9,608 nt of DNA from JAEVZK01 sp038202925 (GCA_038202925.1 JBBREM010000101.1:1-9608); one strand, 5' to 3'; numbered from the stretch's first letter, positions 1 to 7,069 are shown. The notes: a model not told the origin generated them from the sequence alone. Translations and numbers: made by a program.

Positions 1-7
1 GGCAGCC

Positions 8-22
8 AAGCTAGGTTAGCTT
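8..22. repeat. short perfect inverted repeat downstream of ndk
   Basis: AAGCTA, a 3-nt spacer, then TAGCTT form a perfect 6-bp inverted repeat about 30 bp past the ndk stop. It could be the stem of a weak transcription terminator for ndk, but no T-run follows it on the minus strand, so this is only a suggestion. The same TAGCTT core recurs in the ndk start region (484-491 and 542-549). The rest of 1-51 holds nothing else I can name. Confidence 0.3.
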
Positions 23-51
23 CGCGCTAGGAAAGATTTTCTGAATTCGTT

Positions 52-480
52 TCAACCTGGACCTCTTAGTTCCGCGATGCCTTCGGGAAACCACAGCTTC
101 AGCTCGCGCTCGGCAGCCTCGGGATCGCTGCTGCTGTGGGTAAGATTGTCCTCGATGGTCAGGGCAAAATCGCCGCGGATCGTGCCTGGCGCAGCCTCGA
201 TCGGGTTGGTCGCCCCCATCATCGTGCGAATCGCCTTCACGGCCCCTTCGCCGCGAATCGCCATCGCCACAACCGGCCCTGAAGATAAGTAGCTCACAAC
301 GCCCTCAAAGAAGCCCTTGCCCCGGTGCTCGCCGTAGTGCTCCTCGACCAGTTCGCGCTTCGCCGTCATGAGCTTCAAGCCCACGACCTTCAGGCTCCGC
401 TGCTCGATACGCTTGGTGATCTCTCCAATTAGGTTGCGCTGGACTCCGCCGGGCTTGATTAAAACGAGTGTGGTTTCCAT
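52..480 (-). CDS. ndk: nucleoside diphosphate kinase
   Basis: Transfers the gamma phosphate from ATP to nucleoside diphosphates through a phosphohistidine intermediate, balancing cytosolic NTP and dNTP pools. The 142-residue length is normal for the family. The N-terminus (METTLVLIKPGGVQRN) is the classic first strand with the Lys-Pro motif, the Kpn-loop segment SYLSSGPVV is at about 63-71, and the catalytic histidine is His115 in NLTHSSSD. The reading frame extends 17 codons further upstream, but ATG at 480 matches the family start, so I chose it; an AGGA abuts this ATG, so the ribosome site is poor. The active-site loop reads H-S-S-S-D-P-E where the usual pattern is H-G-S-D-S-x-E, so the Asp and Ser are exchanged. 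It is divergent from the ABC operon. The family call is secure; the effect of the loop change is unknown. Confidence 0.96.
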   Translation of the reverse strand: METTLVLIKPGGVQRNLIGEITKRIEQRSLKVVGLKLMTAKRELVEEHYGEHRGKGFFEGVVSYLSSGPVVAMAIRGEGAVKAIRTMMGATNPIEAAPGTIRGDFALTIEDNLTHSSSDPEAAERELKLWFPEGIAELRGPG

Positions 481-483
481 TCC

Positions 484-549
484 TAGCTTAAGATTACCGG
501 CTGGACAAGGCCTATTGGACCCAGCGCGCATGTCGCGCGTGTTAAGCTA
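484..549. promoter_or_regulatory. 8-bp inverted repeat bracketing the ndk/ABC divergent gap
   Basis: TAGCTTAA at 484-491 and TTAAGCTA at 542-549 are exact reverse complements. The first lies 3 nt before the ndk ATG on the minus strand, and the second runs into the ATG of the ABC ATPase on the plus strand, so each gene reads TTAAGCTA just before its start. The 50 bp between them should hold both promoters, but I see no convincing -35/-10 pair on either strand. It could be a paired operator, a translation-start feature, or coincidence. Confidence 0.3.
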
Positions 550-1475
550 TGAACTCTGTGAGCGTCGCTTCAATCCGCAACCTAACGGTCAAATACGGGA
601 ATTTCACCGCGGTAAGCGACTTCTCCGTGGAGGTCGAGGAGGGCTGTACCGGCCTACTCGGTCCAAATGGCGCGGGCAAGACCACCTTTCTGAAGACCCT
701 GCTCGGCTTCATTGAGCCCGCAGCCGGAGGCGGCACAGTCCTCGGCTTCGATTTCATTAAGGAAGGGCGGGCGATACGCCAGAAGCTCGGTTTGATGCCG
801 GAGCAGGACTGCCATATCCCCGGAATGTCCGCCGTCCAGTTCGTGGCCTATGCCGGCGAGCTGGCGGGGATGCCGCCTGATCAGGCGATGCGGCGGGCCC
901 ACGAGGTGCTCGAATACTGTGGCCTCGGCGAGGCGCGCTACCGTAACGTAGAGACCTACTCGACTGGCATGAAGCAGAGGATCAAGCTGGCCCAGGCGCT
1001 CGTGCATGGTCCGAAGCTGCTCTTGCTCGACGAGCCGACCAACGGCCTCGACCCCGCCGGGCGCGAGGACATGCTCAACTTGATTCAATCGATTTCCCAC
1101 GGCAAGGGCATCAACGTGGTCATCTGCTCGCACCTTCTGCCCGACATCGAGCGTACCGCCGATCGCGTGATCGTCATGATGCGGGGCACGCTGCGAGCCC
1201 ATGGCTTGATCAAGGATCTGAGGAAGATCGAAGGCCACCCGGTGGATGTGGAGCTGCGGGAGACCAGCGAAGCCTGGCTGAACGCGATGGTCGCCAAAGG
1301 CGCGACGTTCGTCGAGATGCCCTCCCGTGCGACGTACCGTATCCAGCTTCCCGGAGTGGCCGAGGATGCGTCGAAGCTCGCCATGACTGTTGCCAAGGAA
1401 ACCGGCGCTCAAATTCGAGGTTTCGCCATCGCCCAGCGAACGCTGGAAGATGCATTCTTGGAGGCGGTCAAGTGA
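549..1475 (+). CDS. ABC transporter ATP-binding protein (ABC-2 exporter type), first of operon
   Basis: Cytosolic ATPase subunit of an ABC-2 type exporter. In the 308-residue product the Walker A GPNGAGKT is at 38-45, the Q-loop Gln at about 86 (MPEQD), the signature YSTGMKQR at 137-144, Walker B plus D-loop LLLLDEPTNGLDP at 157-169, and the switch His at 195. All catalytic elements are intact. The C-terminal 90 residues or so are an accessory domain typical of DrrA/NatA-like ATPases. The ATG at 549 puts the first strand (IRNLTVKYG) at the normal distance; no clear Shine-Dalgarno precedes it. It is followed by a permease, but the junction is filled by a heptamer repeat whose first unit shares its G and A with the TGA stop. 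The substrate cannot be deduced. The ATPase call is secure. Confidence 0.95.
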   Translation: MNSVSVASIRNLTVKYGNFTAVSDFSVEVEEGCTGLLGPNGAGKTTFLKTLLGFIEPAAGGGTVLGFDFIKEGRAIRQKLGLMPEQDCHIPGMSAVQFVAYAGELAGMPPDQAMRRAHEVLEYCGLGEARYRNVETYSTGMKQRIKLAQALVHGPKLLLLDEPTNGLDPAGREDMLNLIQSISHGKGINVVICSHLLPDIERTADRVIVMMRGTLRAHGLIKDLRKIEGHPVDVELRETSEAWLNAMVAKGATFVEMPSRATYRIQLPGVAEDASKLAMTVAKETGAQIRGFAIAQRTLEDAFLEAVK

Positions 1476-1566
1476 ATTTGGAATTTGGAGGTTGGAATTT
1501 AGAATGTTCCTTGCGAGATCAACGAGTGGCCCAAATTCAAAATTCCAAACTCCAAATTCCAAATTC
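1474..1566. repeat. heptamer-unit palindromic repeat, copy 1
   Basis: The left arm is five 7-nt units (GAATTTG, GAATTTG, GAGGTTG, GAATTTA, GAATGTT; 1474-1508). A 23-nt loop follows, then a right arm of five complementary units (1532-1566). By eye the arms match at about 31 of 35 positions, so the transcript could fold into a long AU-rich hairpin. The first unit overlaps the TGA stop of the upstream ATPase gene, and the last unit ends 12 nt before the permease ATG. A second, longer copy is at 7070-7246 in the same orientation relative to transcription. Translating the repeat gives junk peptides of the EFGIW / NSKFQTPNSKF type, which explains an apparent 63-residue upstream extension of the permease. 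Confidence 0.9.
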
Positions 1567-1578
1567 AGGGGCGCAGCG

Positions 1579-2571
1579 ATGAGTAGTCCGATCGCCGATC
1601 TGAGTTATCGCAACTACGATGGACCGCTGCAGCCGCCGATCTCGCGCTGGCTCCCGATCGCCAAGATGTCCATCCGCGCCGCATTTAAGAAGAAGAGCTT
1701 TTGGGTCCTGACCATGCTTTCCGGCAGCTGGTACGTGATCCTGATGATCATCTTCTACTTCGTCGATCTGCAGGCGAGTGCGATCTCCGGCGCGACGGGG
1801 CAAGGGATTCAGAACGCGGACGCGGCCTCCAAGGCGATCTTCGCGCGGGTCGACTGGAACGAGCTGTTCCTCCACGCCTTTTCGAGGGGCCAGCTCTGGT
1901 TCTTCTTGCTTGCACTGCTCATCGGAATCGGCCAGATCGCCAACGACAACCGGGCGAATGCCCTGCTGGTCTATCTGAGCAAGCCCTGCACAAAGGTGGA
2001 TTATTTGATCGGCAAGTGGATGGGGATATTCATCCCGGTCGCCATCGCGACGGCGATCCCGACGTTGTTCTTTTACGCCTACTGTTTCATGAGCTACCGG
2101 AGCGTTGGCTTCCTCCACGACCCGTGGCTGATCCTGAAACTCTTCGTGCTCATCCTCGTCCCCGCGTTCTTCCACGCGAGCGTCGCGCTCGGCATCAGTT
2201 CGATGTTCAAGCAGGGCCGTCTCGCCGGGGCGACGTACGCGGGCATTTTCTTCTTCTCATACTTCTTCACCACCGCGATGGGGGTGATCCACATGCAGCT
2301 CTCGCGTGGGCAGGAAAGCGGCTCGCGCCTGGTTGACAACGCTTACTACTTCTCAGTCGACGGTTTGCAGATCGGGTTGGCGAAGCACATCTTGGGACGA
2401 ATCGGCGAGCAGCCCTTCCCGGCCGTTGGAATTAGAAACGGCCAGATGGGTGGATTCTTTGCTGTTCCGGCACCCAACGGGTTGCTGATTTCCGCTCTCT
2501 ACTTTGGCGTTTGCGCGATCTTCCTCTTGATCGCCTACACCAGAGTGAGGGCTGTCGAGGTGGTGGGATGA
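1579..2571 (+). CDS. ABC-2 type transporter permease
   Basis: Integral membrane subunit, 330 residues, with about six hydrophobic segments at roughly 42-63, 105-120, 147-170, 185-206, 216-236 and 300-321. The polar stretch at about 237-299 may be extracytoplasmic. The N-terminus carries YRNYDGP, a motif I associate with ABC-2 permeases, before the first helix. Start choice: the frame is open further upstream only because it runs through the heptamer repeat; ATG at 1579 has AGGGG (1567-1571) about 7 nt upstream and gives a sensible cytoplasmic N-terminus. Its TGA overlaps the ATG of the next ATPase gene (ATGA), suggesting translational coupling. It probably pairs with one or both neighbouring ATPases. 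The substrate is unknown. Confidence 0.88.
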   Translation: MSSPIADLSYRNYDGPLQPPISRWLPIAKMSIRAAFKKKSFWVLTMLSGSWYVILMIIFYFVDLQASAISGATGQGIQNADAASKAIFARVDWNELFLHAFSRGQLWFFLLALLIGIGQIANDNRANALLVYLSKPCTKVDYLIGKWMGIFIPVAIATAIPTLFFYAYCFMSYRSVGFLHDPWLILKLFVLILVPAFFHASVALGISSMFKQGRLAGATYAGIFFFSYFFTTAMGVIHMQLSRGQESGSRLVDNAYYFSVDGLQIGLAKHILGRIGEQPFPAVGIRNGQMGGFFAVPAPNGLLISALYFGVCAIFLLIAYTRVRAVEVVG

Positions 2572-3485
2572 TCCAGCTCGAACGGTGCTCGCGCTGGTAT
2601 GGCCAGGTTATCGGCCTGAACGACGTCACCTGCACGATCGGCCCCGGGCTTACTGCGCTGCTCGGCATGAACGGCGCGGGCAAGAGCACGATGATGCGAC
2701 TCATCACCGGCCAGATTCGGCCCACGACGGGCAAGATCGAAGTATTCGGCATGGAGCCGTTTTCGAACTCGCAGGTCTATCGCCGGCTGGGTTACTGCCC
2801 GGAGATCGACAACTTCTACGAGCACATGACGGGCCGCCAATTTGTGTACCATCTCGCCCGGCTCGCCGAGTTCACCGGGCCGGATGCGAGCAAGCGCACC
2901 GAGGAAGTTCTGGAGATGGTCGGCATGTCCGATCGCGCGGGCCGCAAGATTGCCGGCTACTCGAAGGGCATGCGCCAGCGCATCAAGCTCGCCCAGGCGA
3001 TGCTTCACAACCCCGAGATCGTCCTCCTCGACGAGCCCCTCAACGGGCTCGATCCGGTGGGGCGACACGAGTACATCCAGCTTCTGCACCAGCTTGCCGA
3101 ACAGGGCAAGATCATCCTCGTTTCGTCGCACATTCTGTACGAGGTCGAGCAAATGACCTCGGCCCTGCTGTTGCTGCACCGGGGGAGGCTGCTGGCGACG
3201 GGCGATCTTATGGTGATTCGCTCCCTTATCGACAAGCACCCCCACCAGATCCGCATCGAGACCTCTGAGCCCCGCAAGGCGGCCTCGCTGCTTGCCGGAC
3301 TCCCGAACGTGGTCAGCCTAAGCTTTGCACCCGGTGGCGAGGCGCTGCAGATCGAGGTGCGAGACCCGAACGCGTTTTACGATTCCCTTACCGAGATTTC
3401 ACTGAAAGAGGGCCTTGCGCTGCATGGCCTGAGCAGCCCCGACAACAACCTGGAGTCGGTCTTCAAGTACCTGGTGGAAGCATGA
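2568..3485 (+). CDS. ABC transporter ATP-binding protein (ABC-2 exporter type), second of operon
   Basis: Second ATPase of the exporter operon, 305 residues. Walker A is GMNGAGKS (33-40), with Met where Pro is usual; the Q-loop position carries Glu79 (YCPEID); the signature is YSKGMRQR (131-138), Walker B/D-loop IVLLDEPLNGLDP (151-163), and the switch His is 188. These differences are seen in active relatives, so I expect a working ATPase. The ATG at 2568 is set by the 4-bp overlap with the permease stop and by GAGG (2557-2560) 7 nt upstream; the frame is open further upstream but without family similarity. It ends in a 4-bp overlap with the next permease. The two ATPases differ clearly, so this may be a heterodimeric exporter or two half-systems. 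Confidence 0.94.
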   Translation: MIQLERCSRWYGQVIGLNDVTCTIGPGLTALLGMNGAGKSTMMRLITGQIRPTTGKIEVFGMEPFSNSQVYRRLGYCPEIDNFYEHMTGRQFVYHLARLAEFTGPDASKRTEEVLEMVGMSDRAGRKIAGYSKGMRQRIKLAQAMLHNPEIVLLDEPLNGLDPVGRHEYIQLLHQLAEQGKIILVSSHILYEVEQMTSALLLLHRGRLLATGDLMVIRSLIDKHPHQIRIETSEPRKAASLLAGLPNVVSLSFAPGGEALQIEVRDPNAFYDSLTEISLKEGLALHGLSSPDNNLESVFKYLVEA

Positions 3486-4252
3486 TCGAAGCCTATCTTT
3501 TCACCAGCTCGCTCAAGGAGTTCCTACGTTTTCGGCGGCTGATTCCGTGGCTCATTTTGGGCTTCGGCGGTATGGGCCTCGCGCTCATTTGGCCGAATCT
3601 GAACCCCAACACGACGCCGGTGGATCAATATTCAATTGTCACTTCCACCCTCGTGTTCCACGTGCTCGCTTTGGCAGCCGCCATTTTCACGACGGCGATT
3701 ATCAGCCAGGAAGTGGAGCAGCGCACGATTGTTTACATCCTAACGAGGCCGGTGCCGCGTTGGAAGCTGCTCTTCATGCGCTACTTGGCGGCCTCCACGG
3801 TTGTGGCCCTGGTTGGCGCATTCGGAGCCGTCTTGGTCTCCGTCGGCGTGTACAAGGGCGGATTCCTGTCCAACGAGCTTCTCGTCAAGGACATCATCGC
3901 GATGGCCGTCGGCGCATTTTCATATTGCGCCTTATTTCTCTTGGTCTCGCTGCTCATTAACCGGGCGATGATCGTGTGCCTGCTTTTCGCCTTCGGCTGG
4001 GAGACGATCGTGCCCAACATGCCGGGCGAGATGTACCGGCTGTCGGTCTACAGCCACGTCATGGCGATCGCCGAGCATCCCACCTCGACGGGCGGCGGAG
4101 CCGGCAGCGTCGCGTCCGGTCTATTGAACACCAACGCGATCAGCGCCGGCACCGCCTACGCGACGATGTTTGTGATGTCGGCGATCCTGCTCGCGATCAG
4201 TGCGGTTTGGTTCACGACCTTCGAGTACGTCCCGCGCGAAGACGCGGAGTAG
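3482..4252 (+). CDS. ABC-2 type transporter permease
   Basis: Integral membrane subunit of 256 residues, last gene of the four-gene operon. Hydrophobic segments are at about 19-37, 52-74, 98-123, 136-158, 160-178 and 225-246. The cytoplasmic stretch EVEQRTIVYILTRPVPRWK (77-95) after the second helix is the hallmark of ABC-2 permeases (Glu, Arg-Thr, then Leu-Thr-Arg-Pro), thought to contact the ATPase. A Gly/Ser-rich loop lies at about 200-215. ATG at 3482 overlaps the upstream stop (ATGA), with GGTGG just upstream inside the previous gene, consistent with coupled translation. It converges on jag, with two palindromic elements between the stops. The substrate is unknown; export of a lipid, drug or peptide are all possible. 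Confidence 0.9.
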   Translation: MIEAYLFTSSLKEFLRFRRLIPWLILGFGGMGLALIWPNLNPNTTPVDQYSIVTSTLVFHVLALAAAIFTTAIISQEVEQRTIVYILTRPVPRWKLLFMRYLAASTVVALVGAFGAVLVSVGVYKGGFLSNELLVKDIIAMAVGAFSYCALFLLVSLLINRAMIVCLLFAFGWETIVPNMPGEMYRLSVYSHVMAIAEHPTSTGGGAGSVASGLLNTNAISAGTAYATMFVMSAILLAISAVWFTTFEYVPREDAE

Positions 4253-4257
4253 GCGGG

Positions 4258-4384
4258 GTCATCCTGGAACTGCGCGAGGAACGAGCGCAAGTGAAAGAAT
4301 CTGATTCTGGGGCACCTTGTTTGTCTGCATTGGGCTACTACAGATAGATCCTTCCAGTTCGCCGGCTCACTTCCAGGATGACAA
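4258..4384. repeat. GTCATCC palindromic element, copy 1 (127 bp)
   Basis: It begins GTCATCCTGGAA and ends TTCCAGGATGAC plus AA, a perfect 12-bp terminal inverted repeat. The interior is also partly self-complementary, and the left arm has a nested TGCGC...GCGCA stem. It starts 6 bp after the permease stop. Copy 2 follows after a 9-bp spacer and has exactly the same length. It lies between two convergent operons and could act as a bidirectional terminator; that role is inferred. Confidence 0.85.
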
Positions 4385-4393
4385 GGGACGGTT

Positions 4394-4520
4394 GTCATCC
4401 TGGAACTGCGCGAGGAACGAGCGCAAGTGAAAAGATCTGACTCTGGGACGTCTTGTTTGTCTGCATCGGGCGACTACTGGAAGATCCTTTCACTTCGCCA
4501 GCTCACTTCAAGGATGACAA
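4394..4520. repeat. GTCATCC palindromic element, copy 2 (127 bp)
   Basis: Direct tandem copy of the 4258-4384 element, identical for the first 39 nt and differing at about 15 of 127 positions overall by eye, with no gaps. Its arms pair internally (for example AAGTGAAAAGATCT near 4426 against AGATCCTTTCACTT near 4482-4495). The copy ends 7 bp before the jag stop codon. Together the two copies fill almost all of the 275-bp gap between the ABC operon and jag; I see no gene in this gap. Confidence 0.85.
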
Positions 4521-4527
4521 GTGGCGG

Positions 4528-5385
4528 CTACTCCGCCGGAGCGATCACGACTCGGCGGTTGGGCTCTTCGCCTTCGCTGTACGTCTGCACGCCCTGATAT
4601 TCGCTCAGCGACTTATGGATGATGCGGCGCTCAAACGCGGGGAGAGCGTCCAGCACGGCCTCTTCGCCGCGGTTCTTGACCTCGTCGGCAACGCGCGTGG
4701 CGAGATGATATAGCGCCTCCTCTCGGCGGCGGCGGTAGTTGTTGCCGTCCAGCGTCGCGCGGATGCCGTTGTTGAACTTGCGTCCGGCCATGATATTGAC
4801 GAGATACTGAGTCGCGTTTAGCACTTCACCGTGCTTGCCGACCAAGTGCGCCACATCCCGCCCGTCGAGCTCGATGCTGACGTACCGGCCCTGAGCGTTC
4901 GTGCTCTTGATATTGACCTCAAGGCTCGCGCTGTCGAGCAGATCCCTGACGAGAGCGGAGAGCTGATCGGCGTCGGCCTGGGTCGCGCTGACCATTCCCT
5001 CGCCTTCATCCTCGGACCCTGGCGCGGGAGCGGCCTCGGCGGTGGCGGGCTTGGCCCGACCCCGTCGTGGTTTCTCAGCCTTAGCTTCTTCGGGAGGCGC
5101 CTCGTCGACCGACATTTGAACGGCAGCCATGGGCTCGGGCTCTGCCGCCTTGTTGTCTTTGGCCGGCTTGGCGGGTTTCTCAGCTTTGGCAGGCTTCTCG
5201 GCTTTGACCGGCTTAGCTTTCGCCTCGACGACGTCGGCGCGGATTCGCACGTTGCTCTTGCCGAAGAGCCCCTTCGTCTCTTCGAGCACGGTCACTTTGA
5301 TGGCTCCTATCTCGACGCCAAGCTTTTCAGCAGCGGATTTCTTGGCTTCGTCGGCAGACTTGGCAGTAATTTCGATGGTTTGCAT
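4528..5385 (-). CDS. jag: Jag/KhpB (EloR) RNA-binding protein, KH and R3H domains
   Basis: Cytosolic RNA-binding protein usually found next to yidC; relatives in Gram-positive bacteria (EloR/KhpB) act with KhpA in cell elongation. In 285 residues it has a Jag-N domain (1-50, with KGLFGKSNVRI), a low-complexity Lys/Ala/Pro/Glu linker (about 55-130, with repeated KAEKPAK), a KH domain (about 135-215, with the GxxG loop as GKHG at 183-186), and an R3H domain at the C-terminus (ERRIIHKSL with Arg253 and His257, then TYSEGEEPNRRVVI). The linker is long and its charged repeats suggest disorder. ATG at 5385 has AGGA about 6 nt upstream and matches the family start. It is last in the rpmH-rnpA-yidD-yidC-jag order, but separated from yidC by 239 bp with a palindromic element, so it may have its own promoter. 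Confidence 0.95.
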   Translation of the reverse strand: MQTIEITAKSADEAKKSAAEKLGVEIGAIKVTVLEETKGLFGKSNVRIRADVVEAKAKPVKAEKPAKAEKPAKPAKDNKAAEPEPMAAVQMSVDEAPPEEAKAEKPRRGRAKPATAEAAPAPGSEDEGEGMVSATQADADQLSALVRDLLDSASLEVNIKSTNAQGRYVSIELDGRDVAHLVGKHGEVLNATQYLVNIMAGRKFNNGIRATLDGNNYRRRREEALYHLATRVADEVKNRGEEAVLDALPAFERRIIHKSLSEYQGVQTYSEGEEPNRRVVIAPAE

Positions 5386-5421
5386 GGGTGTCCTGCAACT
5401 GGCCGTAAGCGGAAAAATGAG

Positions 5422-5457
5422 CGGTAAGCCGGGACAGGTTGCGGCAAGAGCTTACCG
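5422..5457. other. 8-bp stem-loop upstream of jag
   Basis: CGGTAAGC at 5422-5429 and GCTTACCG at 5450-5457 are exact reverse complements with a 20-nt loop. The structure lies 37 nt upstream of the jag ATG, in its probable leader RNA. A related CGTAAGCGG stretch occurs at 5404-5412, between the stem and jag, so an alternative pairing with GCTTACCG is possible. No poly-T tract follows on the minus strand, so an intrinsic terminator is unlikely. It could be a leader hairpin or protein-binding site. Confidence 0.45.
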
Positions 5458-5490
5458 TCCAATCACCAGGCAGTGCGAAGCTTCTTAGTC

Positions 5491-5611
5491 GTCATCCTGA
5501 GCGAAGAGGCGAGCAGTGCGAGTGCTCGCAGCCGAAGGACCGCGGTTCACACGCCCTGTTGCGGCGGTCCTTCGACTCGCCCGCTGGGCAGCGGCTCTCG
5601 CTCAGGATGAC
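5491..5611. repeat. GTCATCC palindromic element, copy 3 (121 bp)
   Basis: The ends GTCATCCTGAGCGA and TCGCTCAGGATGAC form a perfect 14-bp terminal inverted repeat. Further in, CGAAGGACCGC pairs with GCGGTCCTTCG. Each arm has its own nested hairpin: CGAGCA...TGCTCG on the left and CCGCTG-GG-CAGCGG on the right, so the single strand could fold into a branched structure. It ends 13 bp before the yidC stop, in the yidC-jag gap. It shares its ends and general plan with the copies at 4258 and 4394, but its interior has diverged. Confidence 0.88.
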
Positions 5612-5624
5612 GGCGACGCCCTGC

Positions 5625-7067
5625 TTACTTCCGCTTCTTCGGCTTGTGTTTCGCGGGGGTCCCCGTGCTCTTGGGCAACGCGGACTTGGCGGCCTTGCCA
5701 TTGCCGTTCGGGTTCGCCGCAGGCATCGGAAACACCCCTCCAGTCGGAGTGTTCACCTTGGTCAGGGGCGGAACCGGGAGGCGGTACGCCCGCAGCGACT
5801 GCGCGGTGGCGAGGAGGTTCGTGAACGTCCAGTAGAGCACAAACGCGGCCGGGACCGGGAACGCGCCGGTGAACATGAACACGGTGAACATCAGGCCGAT
5901 GCCCACGCCCATCAACTTCTGCTGCTTAGCCTGGGTCGGATCGGAGACCGGCATGAGCAGCGTCGAAGTGATCATCGTGATGCCGTAAATCACGATCAGC
6001 GTGTAGTCGACAAGGCCGAGATTCGGGGCGAAGAAGCCGTTCGTGGCGGCGCTCGTGCCTCGATTGATCCAGAGGAAGCTCCCTTTCTGGAACTCAAACT
6101 GGTAGTGCAGCATGAATTGGTACACGGTGATGAACAGCGGGAACTGAACGAGCGCGGGCAGGCAGCCGGCCATCGGGTTCACGCCGTACTCCTTGTACAG
6201 CTTCATCGTCTCTTGCTGGAACTCGGCCTGGTTGGCGACCTGCTTGGTTTTCTTGTCCGTGTACTGCTCGCGGATTTCCTTGATGAGCGGTGCGAGCTGC
6301 TGCATCTTGCGACCCCACATCAGCTGGCGCTGGGCCACCGGATATATTATCGTCCTCACGATCAGAGCAAGCAGGAAACAAGCAAACGCGTAGCTGAAGC
6401 CCGGACTCTTGCCGGTCAGCCCGACCAGCGCGTCGATAATCTGGTAGCCGGGGAAGACGCCGTAGGTGAGATCGACTTTGTTTCGGCTTGACAGCTCGTC
6501 TGTGATGTGGTCGTACAGGGCGTTCGCCGTCGTATCGCGCCACGGAAATCGTTCGGGCTGCAGGAGCGTAGGCGGTACATGGTAGGTCGTCGTCGTCCAT
6601 AGCGGCTCGGTGCGATGCTTGCGCTCCCACCCGCTGAGGGTGTTGAAGGCGAGGCGCATCACGTTGCTGTCTTTGTGGGCGAGGCCGTACTTGAACTGGG
6701 CATCAGCCACGAGCACGGTGCCCTGCATGCGCAAATCCTGAGCCTGCGCCGGAGTGAGCTTCTTCGCCTGCTCTTCGGCGTCGATTTTGCTTTGGAAAGT
6801 TCCATTGATCTTTCCGGCGGTGTCGTGCAGGAGGCCCGCATCCGCCCAGTAGAGCGTCCCGTTCGTAAGCGCTCGCTCTTCTCCCGGCTTCGGAACCGGC
6901 GGTTCGCCGGCGGCGGGATTAGAGGCATCCCCGAGCACTTGGGCCGAGGTGCGGAGGTCGCCCGGTCCTTGCGGCCGGTTGCACATCAGCATGGTCGCCA
7001 AGTAGATGGTTACCATGAGCAGAATCGTCTGCCACATGTTCTGTTTGCCGGGAGGTGCTTTGCTCAT
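5625..7067 (-). CDS. yidC: membrane protein insertase YidC
   Basis: Inserts and folds membrane proteins, alone or with SecYEG. The 480-residue protein has an N-terminal signal-anchor helix (about 12-29), a periplasmic domain (about 30-220), then the Oxa1/YidC core. The first core helix contains the conserved Arg238 (ALIVRTIIYPV), followed by a charged cytoplasmic hairpin (about 245-295), a second core helix beginning NPMAGCLPALVQFPLF (297-312), and further helices at about 353-373 and 386-420. The C-terminal tail is Pro/Asn/Lys-rich and ends HKPKKRK, suited to ribosome contact. The periplasmic domain is shorter than in E. coli. The start ATG at 7067 has no Shine-Dalgarno because a heptamer array begins 2 nt upstream; Met11 is the next in-frame start but has no better site. 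Lies between yidD and jag. Confidence 0.96.
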   Translation of the reverse strand: MSKAPPGKQNMWQTILLMVTIYLATMLMCNRPQGPGDLRTSAQVLGDASNPAAGEPPVPKPGEERALTNGTLYWADAGLLHDTAGKINGTFQSKIDAEEQAKKLTPAQAQDLRMQGTVLVADAQFKYGLAHKDSNVMRLAFNTLSGWERKHRTEPLWTTTTYHVPPTLLQPERFPWRDTTANALYDHITDELSSRNKVDLTYGVFPGYQIIDALVGLTGKSPGFSYAFACFLLALIVRTIIYPVAQRQLMWGRKMQQLAPLIKEIREQYTDKKTKQVANQAEFQQETMKLYKEYGVNPMAGCLPALVQFPLFITVYQFMLHYQFEFQKGSFLWINRGTSAATNGFFAPNLGLVDYTLIVIYGITMITSTLLMPVSDPTQAKQQKLMGVGIGLMFTVFMFTGAFPVPAAFVLYWTFTNLLATAQSLRAYRLPVPPLTKVNTPTGGVFPMPAANPNGNGKAAKSALPKSTGTPAKHKPKKRK

Positions 7068-7069
7068 TC

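Noticed and set aside
654..1562. Long minus-strand open frame (302 codons) opposite the first ABC ATPase gene
   Set aside because: It is a codon-bias shadow of the real gene, with no recognisable domain, and its N-terminal part is translated heptamer repeat.
549..4252. The ABC operon as a novel defence or biosynthetic system
   Set aside because: It holds only standard ABC-2 ATPases and permeases, with no enzyme, nuclease or precursor peptide; the substrate is unknown but the architecture is ordinary.
4453..4713. Plus-strand 86-codon frame spanning the second GTCATCC copy and the jag 3' end
   Set aside because: Half of it lies in repeat DNA and half opposite the well-supported jag gene.
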